Source: Streptomyces flavofungini
GTDB lineage: Bacteria > Actinomycetota > Actinomycetes > Streptomycetales > Streptomycetaceae
Direction of reading: 5' to 3'
Assembly (NCBI RefSeq): GCF_030388665.1
Contig: NZ_CP128846.1
Location: 930,001 to 994,000 of the forward strand
DNA length: 64,000 bases
Shown here: piece by piece, positions 54,892-64,000 of the stretch
Layout of the letters: every line of letters begins with the position of its first letter
Position numbering within the stretch: the first letter of the stretch is position 1
Made by a program: the position numbers and the translations under genes
The notes under the pieces: generated by a model
Told to the model about the DNA's origin: nothing
What the model saw: only the letters and a program-made list of their open reading frames with translations
Databases searched by the model: none

Positions 54892-55908
54892 ATGAACACC
54901 AACGGGAGAACCACAAGCCCCGGCCGCCGCACCCTTCTTCGCGGCGCCGCACTCGGGGCTGCCGCACCGATGCTCGCGAGCACCGCGGCCGCCGACACCG
55001 GGTCGGCGGCCCGTCGCACGCGCGACGCGGGCACCGTCACGTACCGCTGGCTCGGCACCTCGGGGTGGCGGATCGACATCCAGCGGGCGAAGCGTGACGA
55101 GGCACGGCGGCAGCCGGGAACGGCGACCGTGCTCGTCGACCCCTACGTCACCCGCTTCGACACCGGTCTGTTCGGCGGCTCCTTCGACCCCGCCACGCGT
55201 CTGCGCACCGACAAGCCGCTGGTCCGCAGGCACGCGGGTACCCCGGAGGTCATCTGCGTCACGCACACCCACTGGGACCACCTCAACGACGTGCCCTTCC
55301 TGGCGAAGGCGACGGGTGCGCGGGTCATCGGGACCGAGACGACGTACCACGTGCTGCGGTCCTTCGGCGTGGACGCGGCTCAGCTCGTCGTCGTCAAGGG
55401 CGGTGAGGTCCTCGACTTCGACGGGTACGTGGTGGAGGTCGCGGGTTCCCGGCACAGCCGCAACGCCGCGTACTCCTACTTCGCGCCCGGCACCCTGAAC
55501 GCGCCGCCCGCGACGGCGCCACGGACCGTCGCGGACCTGCCGGAGGGCGACACGCTGGCCTTCAAGGTGACGCCGGACGGGGCGCCTTCGGCGCTGTTCA
55601 TGGGGGCGAGCGACTTCGACGAGCGGTCCTTCCGGGGCCTCGCGCCGGACATCGCGATGCTCGCGGTGGCGTCGGCCGCGACCACGCACCGCTATGTGCC
55701 GCGGCTGCTCGACGCGCTGGAGCGGCCCGGCGTGATCGTGCCCGTGCACTGGGACGACTTCGAGCGGCCGCTGGCCGAGCCGCCCCGGAAGGTCGGTACG
55801 GACCTGGACGACTTCGTCACCCAGGTCCGCGACCTGAGCCCCGCCTCACGGCTCGTGGTGCCGGACTACGAGACGCGGTACGGGGCGGACGTACGGTCCC
55901 GCCGCTGA
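54892..55908 (+). CDS. Tat-exported metallo-beta-lactamase-fold protein
   Basis: 338 residues, ATG 54892. A twin-arginine signal GRRTLLRGAALGAAAPMLAS occupies residues about 11-30. The metal motif VTHTHWDHLNDVPF (HxHxDH) is near residue 125; SRHSRNAAYSYF and VPVHWDDFERPL supply later ligands. The fold resembles UlaG-like members with unknown substrates. Export by Tat fits a pre-loaded metal site. It converges on sdhB, 3 bases away. Confidence 0.88.
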   Translation: MNTNGRTTSPGRRTLLRGAALGAAAPMLASTAAADTGSAARRTRDAGTVTYRWLGTSGWRIDIQRAKRDEARRQPGTATVLVDPYVTRFDTGLFGGSFDPATRLRTDKPLVRRHAGTPEVICVTHTHWDHLNDVPFLAKATGARVIGTETTYHVLRSFGVDAAQLVVVKGGEVLDFDGYVVEVAGSRHSRNAAYSYFAPGTLNAPPATAPRTVADLPEGDTLAFKVTPDGAPSALFMGASDFDERSFRGLAPDIAMLAVASAATTHRYVPRLLDALERPGVIVPVHWDDFERPLAEPPRKVGTDLDDFVTQVRDLSPASRLVVPDYETRYGADVRSRR

Positions 55909-55911
55909 GGA

Positions 55912-56654
55912 TCAGCGGCGCGCCTTGCGCGTCGCCCGCAGCCACTCCTTGTTCATCGCCGCGATCGACGGCAGCGGGATGCCCTTCGGGCAGGCCGTCG
56001 CGCACTCGCCGGTGAGGGTGCAGCCGCCGAAGCCCTCGGAGTCCATCTGCGCCACCATGTCCAGGACGCGGGTCTCGCGTTCGGGGGCGCCCTGCGGCAG
56101 CACGTTGAGGTGGTTGACCTTGGCGGAGGTGAAAAGCATCGCCGAGCCGTTGGGGCAGGCCGCGACGCAGGCGCCGCAGCCGATGCACTCGGCGTGCTCG
56201 AAGGCGAAGTCGGCGTCCGGCTTCGGCACCGGGGTCGCGTGGGCCTCCGGGGCGGCGCCGGTCGGGGCGCTGATGTAGCCGCCGGACTGGATGATGCGGT
56301 CGAAGGCGGAGCGGTCGACGACCAGGTCCTTGATGACCGGGAAGGCGGCCGCCCGCCACGGCTCGATGTCGATGGTGTCGCCGTCCTTGAAGGACCGCAT
56401 GTGCAGCTGGCAGGTCGTGGTGCGCTCGGGTCCGTGCGCGTCGCCGTTGATGACGAGCGAGCAAGCGCCACAGATGCCCTCGCGGCAGTCGTGGTCGAAG
56501 GCGACCGGATCCTCGCCCTTGACGATGAGTTCTTCGTTGAGGGTGTCGAGCATCTCCAGGAAGGACATGTCGGAGGAGATGTTGTCCACCTCGTACGTGG
56601 ACATCGCGCCGTCGGCGTCGGCGTTCTTCTGGCGCCAGACGCGCAGGGTGAGCT

Positions 56655-56658
<4 letters not shown>
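55912..56658 (-). CDS. sdhB: succinate dehydrogenase/fumarate reductase iron-sulfur subunit
   Basis: 248 residues; ATG 56658 overlaps the sdhA stop (ATGA). [2Fe-2S] motif [16 protein letters not shown] and [4Fe-4S]/[3Fe-4S] motifs [14 protein letters not shown] and [16 protein letters not shown]. It passes electrons from SdhA to the membrane haem subunit. Confidence 0.95.
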
Positions 56659-58604
<1,946 letters not shown>

Positions 58605-58607
58605 CGG

Positions 58608-59366
58608 TCAGCTCACCACTCCGGTCATGACGCCGACGGGTACGGAGACGAAGCCCACGGTCAGCAGCAGCGCGAGGCCGTTGGCACAGATCTTCAGGAA
58701 GCGGTCGCGGGCCGCGTTGCCCACGCCGAGGGTCTGGGCGGCGCTCCAGAACCCGTGCCGGACGTGGAAGCCGAGGGCGACCACGGCCGTGATGTAGATG
58801 ACGTTGCCGTACCAGGTGGAGAAGGTGTCGATGACGTTCTGGTACGGGTGCAGGTGCTCGTAGCCGCCCGGGTGCACGGTGCCCGTCGTCAGGTCGAGGA
58901 TGTGCCAGACGATGAACAGGCCGAGGATGATCCCGCCCCAGCGCATGGTGCGGGTCGCGTAGCTGGAGCGCGGCTTGCTGTGCACGTACTTGCTCGGGCG
59001 GGCCTTGATGTCGCGGCGGCTGAGCTGGTACGCGGAGACGGCGTGCGCGACGACGGCGGCGACGAGGCCGAAGCGGACGGCCCACAGGGTCCACTCCCAG
59101 CGCATGACGGGCTCGCCGAGGGTGCGCAGCCAGTGCGCGTAGTGGTTGAAGTCCCCGGGGCCGAAGAAGATCTTCAGGTTCCCAACCATGTGGGCGACCA
59201 GGTAGAGCAGCATGATCAGGCCGCTCACCGCCATCACGGCCTTCTTGCCGACGGTGGAGTCCCACACCGTGCGTCCACCCGTCACCCGACCGCCACCCCT
59301 CATCGGGGGCTGTCGCGCACTGCCCTCATTCGACGGTCGTCGGTTCGTCCGCGTTGCCAGAGCCAT
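58608..59366 (-). CDS. sdhC: succinate dehydrogenase cytochrome b558-type subunit
   Basis: 252 residues with five hydrophobic helices, starting WDSTVGKKAVMAVSGLIMLL and including IILGLFIVWHILDLTTGTVH and VVALGFHVRHGFWSAAQ. Conserved His residues (HMVGN, HAVSAYQ, HILD, HVRHG) fit a di-haem anchor; no separate SdhD exists. First gene of sdhCAB, 3 bases before sdhA. Confidence 0.93.
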   Translation of the reverse strand: MALATRTNRRPSNEGSARQPPMRGGGRVTGGRTVWDSTVGKKAVMAVSGLIMLLYLVAHMVGNLKIFFGPGDFNHYAHWLRTLGEPVMRWEWTLWAVRFGLVAAVVAHAVSAYQLSRRDIKARPSKYVHSKPRSSYATRTMRWGGIILGLFIVWHILDLTTGTVHPGGYEHLHPYQNVIDTFSTWYGNVIYITAVVALGFHVRHGFWSAAQTLGVGNAARDRFLKICANGLALLLTVGFVSVPVGVMTGVVS

Positions 59367-59425
59367 GTCAGAGACGCTACGGCCGAAGGTCCCGATCAGT
59401 CCAAGAGATGGTTCTGCTCATCTCC

Positions 59426-59440
59426 ATAGGCTCTGTCTAT
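59426..59440. promoter_or_regulatory. LysR-type box between sdhC and LysR gene
   Basis: ATAG-GCTCTGT-CTAT, a perfect palindrome with T-N11-A spacing, lies 22 bp before the LysR start and 60 bp before sdhC, in the shared promoter region. Confidence 0.7.
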
Positions 59441-59461
59441 GCATCGTCTATCGTGGTGCGC

Positions 59462-60337
59462 ATGCAGTTCCAGCAGCTCCTCTACTTCGTCGCGGTCGCC
59501 GAGACCCGGCACTTCACGCGGGCCGCCGAGCAGGTGCACGTCTCGCAGCCGTCGCTCTCCCAGCAGGTGCGGGCCCTGGAGAAGGAGCTCGGCGCCGAGC
59601 TGTTCAGCAGGGCGCGCGGGAACATCGCGCTCACCGACGCGGGCGAGGCCCTGCTCCCGCTGGCCCGCCGCATCCTCGCCGACGCCGACACCGCCCGCAT
59701 CGAGGTGCAGGAGCTGGCGCAGCTGCGCCGGGGCCGGGTGCGGCTCGGGGCGACCCCGAGCGTCTGCACGGGGCTCCTCCCCCAGGTCCTGCGCGACTTC
59801 CACGACCGCCACCCCGGCGTCCAGCTCCTGATCGAGGAGGGCGGCAGCCACGACCTCGTGCGCCACCTCGCGCGCGGCGCCCTCGACCTGGCCCTGGTGG
59901 TGCTGCCCCTGCCCACGCCGTCGCCCGCCCTGACGACCGTGGAGCTGCTGCGTGAGGACCTGGTGGTGGTGTCCTCGCCGGACGCGGCAGGGCTCGGCGC
60001 GTCCGCGCGCGTCGCCGACCTCCAGGGCGAGCGGCTCGTGATGTTCCGGCACGGCTACGACCTGCGGGAGCTGACGGTGGCCGCGTGCCGCGCGGAGGGC
60101 TTCGAGCCCGAGTTCGCCGTCGAGGGCGGCGAGATGGACGCCGTCCTCGGCTTCGTCCGCGCGGGCCTCGGCGTCGCCGTCGTCCCCCGCATGGTCGCGG
60201 AGCGGGCGGGCAGCGGCCTCCGCATGACCCCGCTGTCCCGGCCCCGGCTGCGCCGCACCATCGCGCTGGCCCACCGCAGCGACGTCGCGCCACCGCGGGC
60301 GGCGCGGGAGCTGCAACGCATGTTGCTCGCGAGGTAG
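59462..60337 (+). CDS. LysR-family regulator, probable sdhCAB regulator
   Basis: 291 residues from ATG 59462. The helix-turn-helix reads RHFTRAAEQVHVSQPSLSQQ followed by VRALEKELGAELFSR. The effector domain follows (VRLGATPSVCTGLLPQVLRD). It is divergent from sdhCAB with a LysR box in between, so it likely regulates both itself and the dehydrogenase. Confidence 0.94.
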   Translation: MQFQQLLYFVAVAETRHFTRAAEQVHVSQPSLSQQVRALEKELGAELFSRARGNIALTDAGEALLPLARRILADADTARIEVQELAQLRRGRVRLGATPSVCTGLLPQVLRDFHDRHPGVQLLIEEGGSHDLVRHLARGALDLALVVLPLPTPSPALTTVELLREDLVVVSSPDAAGLGASARVADLQGERLVMFRHGYDLRELTVAACRAEGFEPEFAVEGGEMDAVLGFVRAGLGVAVVPRMVAERAGSGLRMTPLSRPRLRRTIALAHRSDVAPPRAARELQRMLLAR

Positions 60338-60364
60338 CCCGGCTCTCTGTGGGCTCACCCCAAG

Positions 60365-60390
60365 GGGGCGCGAGCGTGAACGCGCGCCCC
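60365..60390 (+). terminator. hairpin after LysR gene
   Basis: GGGGCGCG and CGCGCCCC pair over a 10-base loop, 27 bases after the stop codon. Confidence 0.55.
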
Positions 60391-60490
60391 TCAACGTGCC
60401 CTGTGCGCTGGGTATTTCACGCCATCCGACGGGTCCCCAAGGTGTGCGCCCGGCTCTAACCTGGCCGTCCGTGAGCGGGAGGGGGCGCCC

Positions 60491-63322
60491 ATGGCGACAG
60501 CTGCGGGCGGGGGCACGACGACGGGGAGCAGGGCGGTGACCGCGGGCCGGACGGCGGTGGTGGTGCTGCTGTGCGCGATGGTCGTGGCGTGCGCGGTGTG
60601 GGCCTCGGACGAGTGGGGGGACACCACGCGGCGCCAGGTGGCCGCGCAGGCGGTCGAACGGGCGCAGGTGAGCATGGGCATGGTCGTGCCCCCGGGCAAC
60701 GCCACCCTGCCCGTGCCAGACCCGGAAGTCCGGCCGGGCAAGGGCAGCAGCGGCAAGATCTCCGTACGCTTGAGTCGCGAGAAGGGCGACAAATGGCGGG
60801 TCACCGCGCGCTACCGGCTCCGGCTGCGCGAGTCGGACCCGCTCGCCGAACGACTCCGGGCCGCGCCGACGACCTTCCGCCAGGTGTCCACCGCCATCCC
60901 CGGTGGATTCGGCACCCTCGTCGCCATGCGGCCCGCCGTCAAGGAGACGGAAACGGCCTTCCCGGCTCGCTGCACGGTCAGCCAGGCGTCCGCGAGCGGC
61001 ACGGTGACGGTCACGGCCGAGCACGGCGTCACGTTCACCGGTCTCGCGCCCGGCCGTGTGATCTCCTTCGGACTCAACTCCCTGGCCCCGGATGCCGAGG
61101 GGCGCCCGGTGCCACATCCTCCGGGCCGCTGGCGATGGAGCCTGGACGTACCGCACGGCTGGGGATTCAGCGCCCAGGGGCAGCCCGACCGCCAGACGGC
61201 CCGCACCGTCGAGTACACGCTGCCCGCGCGCAAGTCCACGTTCGTCTTCGCCGAGTTCGTGCGGGCGCAGGCACCCAAGAAGGACACGAACACGCCGGTC
61301 TGGCAGGTCCGCCCCGGCAGCAGCCCCGAGGCCCTGCTGTCCCTGCTCGCCCTGGGCGCCGTCGCCGGAGGGGCACTCACGGTCTTCCTCACCGCGCCCG
61401 GCGGCTCCGCGGCGAGCCCGCGGCGGACCCGCGCCGCCATCGCGGTCACCGTCACCGCGCTGCTCCTCGCCGTCGCGGCCCTGCTCCTGCACACGTACTC
61501 GACCAAGTGGCGCGTGCTGTTCTGGCTGTGGGGGGCCGTCAGCTATCCGCACAACGCCCTGGTCCCCAACACCCTGCCGATGGAGTCCCGAACCCAGGGC
61601 ACGCTCCTCGGCACCGTCCTGTTCGTCCTGCCCGTGCTCGCGGTCACCGTCACCCTGCACCTGCGCGCCGGACGCCTCCCGCACCGCTTTGAGCTGTGCG
61701 TGCTCGCCGCCCCCGCCGTGGCCCTCGTCCTGATGGCCTGGCTCATGGGGTCCGGCGGCTGGACCGAGGCGGTGCTGACCTGCCTGGTCAGCGCGTCCCT
61801 CGCGGCCGGTGCCGTGTACGCGGCGCTGCGGCTCGGGCTGTGCGGGACCGGCGCGCGCCCCTGGGCGGCGCCGCTCGCCGTGGCGGCCTGGACGGCTGTC
61901 GCCACCTCCGTCGTCCTGCAGGTCCTGCCCTGGGACTTCCAGTGGTCGCCCACCACCAACGCCTGGACGATCGACGACCGCGCCGTCGGTGTGTCCTGGC
62001 CGCTGGCCTTCCTGCTGCCCGTGCCCTGGGTGACCGCCCTGCTCCTGCTGACCTGCCCGCTGCTGCCGCCGCCGATCCGGCCCGGCTGGCGGGGCCGACT
62101 CGCCCTGGGCGCGGTGCTCGTCGCCGTCCTCCTCCCCTGGTGGACGACCCTGCGCAAGCCGCAGCGCCCGCCCACCAGCGACCTCTTCGCCCAACTCGCG
62201 GGCCAGTGGCCCGGCGACGACTTCATCTACGGCGTGCGCACCATCGCGTCCGGCGCCCAGATCATGTGGTGCGCGGCCCTCGTCGTCCTGATCGCGCACC
62301 TCTACGCCACCGGCACCGAGCCACGCCGCCTGGGCCCCGGCGCCCGGCGCGACTGCGTCACCCTGCTCCTGTTCGCCGCGACCGCGACCGTGATCGGCCG
62401 CCCGGACAACTGGCTGCCCTACTGGACGACCGCCGCTGCGCTCTTCATGGCCTGGGCGGGCGCCCATCTGCTGCTTCCGCCCGCCCGCGCGGAGCACGCC
62501 AAGCGGCTGCACCGCGTGACCGGCGCCGCGCACGCCCGGTTGCTCAACTCCCTGGCCCGCGCGCTGCTGTTCGCCGAGGGCCGCCACCGCTTCCTGACGT
62601 CGTCCCGCGGCACCCTCGCCGACACGTCCCTGCCCGCCGACGACTGGGAGGACAAGTGGCAGAGCCTGCGCAGACCCACCCCGGCGGACGCGGCGCGCGA
62701 GACGGCGCGGCTCAAGGCCGTCGCGCTCGGCGGCTCCGGGGGCCGCACCGCCTGGTCCAACGGCCTGACCGCGGTGTCCGCCGCGGCGCTGCTCACGCTG
62801 CCGTGGACGGCGTGGACGGCGTGGCAGGCCCAGGGCTACAGCGGGGTGCCGGAGGCGGTGACCGTCGCGGGCGCGCCGACATGCGTGTGGCTCGCGCACG
62901 GCTTCGTGTACGGATACCTGTATCCATGGCTGCGGGGGAACACCCCCGTGGCCAAGGCGGGTTGGATGTGGACCGTGATGTCGGCGGTGCAGGTGCTGCT
63001 GCTGGTGCCCCGGCTGCGGGTGCCGCAGGGACCGGTCGCGCTCTCGGTCTTCCTGCTCCTCGCCCAGAGCACCGTCCTGGCCCTCGGCCTCGCCCTGTTC
63101 TGGGAGATACGCCTGGTGCGCCGCGCCGACCTCCTCTGGGGCCACATCCGCAACTTCCGCCGCCTGTCGTCCCTCGCCACGCCGCTCAGCGCGGTCCTGG
63201 TGGCGACGATGGCGGCGGTGGCCACGGTGCTGGCGACGACGTGGGCGAACAACGTCACGTCCCCGGTGGACAACCCCAGCCCGTCCCCGTCGGCGACATC
63301 ATCGGCCCCGGAACGCCCCTGA
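60491..63322 (+). CDS. large multi-pass membrane protein of unknown function
   Basis: 943 residues, ATG 60491. One N-terminal membrane helix (residues about 22-40) is followed by an outside domain of about 260 residues (LEADS to FAEFVRAQAPKKDTNTP), then about 12-14 further membrane helices in two blocks and a Pro/Ser-rich tail. There are no catalytic motifs I recognise. Similar streptomycete proteins carry a domain-of-unknown-function label (DUF6185, from memory, unverified). A surface role (transport, signalling or envelope) is only inferred from topology. Confidence 0.85.
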   Translation: MATAAGGGTTTGSRAVTAGRTAVVVLLCAMVVACAVWASDEWGDTTRRQVAAQAVERAQVSMGMVVPPGNATLPVPDPEVRPGKGSSGKISVRLSREKGDKWRVTARYRLRLRESDPLAERLRAAPTTFRQVSTAIPGGFGTLVAMRPAVKETETAFPARCTVSQASASGTVTVTAEHGVTFTGLAPGRVISFGLNSLAPDAEGRPVPHPPGRWRWSLDVPHGWGFSAQGQPDRQTARTVEYTLPARKSTFVFAEFVRAQAPKKDTNTPVWQVRPGSSPEALLSLLALGAVAGGALTVFLTAPGGSAASPRRTRAAIAVTVTALLLAVAALLLHTYSTKWRVLFWLWGAVSYPHNALVPNTLPMESRTQGTLLGTVLFVLPVLAVTVTLHLRAGRLPHRFELCVLAAPAVALVLMAWLMGSGGWTEAVLTCLVSASLAAGAVYAALRLGLCGTGARPWAAPLAVAAWTAVATSVVLQVLPWDFQWSPTTNAWTIDDRAVGVSWPLAFLLPVPWVTALLLLTCPLLPPPIRPGWRGRLALGAVLVAVLLPWWTTLRKPQRPPTSDLFAQLAGQWPGDDFIYGVRTIASGAQIMWCAALVVLIAHLYATGTEPRRLGPGARRDCVTLLLFAATATVIGRPDNWLPYWTTAAALFMAWAGAHLLLPPARAEHAKRLHRVTGAAHARLLNSLARALLFAEGRHRFLTSSRGTLADTSLPADDWEDKWQSLRRPTPADAARETARLKAVALGGSGGRTAWSNGLTAVSAAALLTLPWTAWTAWQAQGYSGVPEAVTVAGAPTCVWLAHGFVYGYLYPWLRGNTPVAKAGWMWTVMSAVQVLLLVPRLRVPQGPVALSVFLLLAQSTVLALGLALFWEIRLVRRADLLWGHIRNFRRLSSLATPLSAVLVATMAAVATVLATTWANNVTSPVDNPSPSPSATSSAPERP

Positions 63323-63619
63323 CGGAGTTGTCCCCCGAGCCTGACAGCCGGGGGGAAGCCCCCGAGCCTGACAGCGGGCGGGAGCCCTCGAAGGGGCGCG
63401 AGGAACTGCGCGCCCGATCACCAACCACCCGCAGCCGCGCCCTCACCGTCAAGAGGCACCCCGAAGCGCGAATGCCCACTCCCCCGGCCCCGCGGAAACC
63501 CACCCCGGCCAAGGCGCACCCCGGCAGAGGCGCCCTCGGCAAAGGCGCCCCCGGCCAAAGCGCCCTCGGCCAAGGCGCCCCCGCCAGCCAGGGCGCCCCG
63601 GCAAAGGCGCACCCGCCAC
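63323..63619. repeat. repeat-rich intergenic region
   Basis: CCCCGAGCCTGACAGC occurs twice (about 63333 and 63360). From about 63500 to 63610 the bases are imperfect repeats of GGCCAAGGCGCCCCC with variants such as GGCAAAGGCGCACCC. No gene seen. It lies just past the stop codon of the EAL gene. Confidence 0.65.
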
Positions 63620-64000
63620 TCACGTCGCGTCCGCCAGCGCCAGCTCATGCAGCCGGTCCGGCGGCCCGGGCCGGGCGTAGTACCAGCCCTGAGCCGTGTC
63701 ACAGCCCAGCTCACGCAGCTGATCGGCCTGCGCACCGGTCTCGACCCCCTCCACCGTGACGGCCAGGTCAAGACTGTGCGCGAGGGACACGATGCCCTCG
63801 ATGATCTTCAGGTCGACCGGGTCGGCGGGGAAGTGCTGCATGCCCTGGGTGAAGGCGCGGTCGAGCTTGAGCACGCTGACCGGCAGGCGCCGCAGGTTCG
63901 CGAGGTTGGAGTACCCCGTGCCGAAGTCGTCGAGCGCGATGTCCACGCCCATCTCGGCGAGCCTGCGCAACGGCTTGAGCAGGTCGTCGTCGGCGCCGAT
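63620..64000 (-). CDS. EAL-domain c-di-GMP phosphodiesterase, C-terminal part
   Basis: 127 codons to the window edge, continuing beyond. The end of an EAL domain is visible: VDIALDDFGTGYSNLANLRR (DDFGTG), VSVLKLDRAFTQGM (KxD), and LAVTVEGVETGAQADQL. These metal and catalytic residues are intact, so c-di-GMP hydrolysis is likely. The final residues (YYARPGPPDRLHELALADAT) follow QGWYYARP, standard for the family. Confidence 0.92.
   Translation of the reverse strand: MGADDDLLKPLRRLAEMGVDIALDDFGTGYSNLANLRRLPVSVLKLDRAFTQGMQHFPADPVDLKIIEGIVSLAHSLDLAVTVEGVETGAQADQLRELGCDTAQGWYYARPGPPDRLHELALADAT

Noticed and set aside
59396..63145. 1,249-codon open frame on the minus strand
   Set aside because: It lies antisense to the LysR and membrane-protein genes, is low-complexity in Gly/Arg/Gln and has no family resemblance; it is a high-GC shadow frame.

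Overview
The window is high-GC (about 70% or more) actinobacterial chromosome. Frequent GTG starts, stop/start overlaps of the ATGA or GTGA type, a WhiB-family regulator, a complete ergothioneine operon, a MmyB-type regulator, dodecin and an orphan CrcB pair all point to Streptomyces or a close relative. No rRNA, tRNA, integrase or CRISPR array was seen.

Layout. (1) 1-7504: a secreted hydrolase and its divergent TetR regulator, then a minus-strand operon reading 7504 to 1322. It holds a short 86-codon frame, a condensation/PapA-like acyltransferase, an MFS exporter, an ATP-grasp amino-acid ligase, a broken acyl-AMP ligase and a group-D flavin monooxygenase. This looks like a compact, possibly decaying biosynthetic cluster for a peptide-like small molecule. 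A divergent MmyB-type regulator (7627) and a peptide deformylase relic (8612-8998) flank it. (2) 9442-14737: a NarL-type two-component pair, then an isochorismatase-fold enzyme lacking the usual cysteine, followed by a FUSC aromatic-acid exporter. The promoter of that pair carries a 21-bp palindrome closely matching the one in front of the TetR gene at 419. (3) 14738-19452: a scrapyard of relics, with a NucA/NucB-type secreted nuclease (toxin) gene split by a complete IS5-family element, its likely partner/immunity gene, and IS110 and helix-turn-helix fragments. (4) 19453-32138: mostly intact accessory and housekeeping genes (pirin, PRC-barrel, TPR, GH18 hydrolase, fluoride channel pair, phosphotransferase, WhiB, disulfide reductase, thioredoxin, LacI regulator, amidase), interrupted by truncated ArsR-like and MFS genes. 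(5) 32205-37809: a PARG-like macrodomain gene divergent from egtABCD, the ergothioneine pathway. (6) 37891-48230: an orphan sugar-binding lipoprotein, dodecin, HAD phosphatase, a styrene-monooxygenase-like flavoprotein, STAS protein, a giant LAL-type LuxR regulator, another flavin monooxygenase and an AraC regulator. (7) 48399-55908: HxlR regulator with divergent imine reductase, arsR with a destroyed arsC, a luciferase-like monooxygenase, a UvrA paralogue and a Tat-exported metallo-beta-lactamase-fold protein. (8) 55912-64000: sdhCAB (b558-type succinate dehydrogenase) with a divergent LysR gene, a 943-residue membrane protein and the end of an EAL-domain phosphodiesterase.

The most unusual material is the ATP-grasp/condensation operon with its coupled short frame, the matching operators about 11.4 kb apart, and the IS-split nuclease toxin with an intact downstream partner gene. 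Several genes carry short tandem repeats in tails or linkers, and several relics are broken by single-base indels at or near catalytic motifs.
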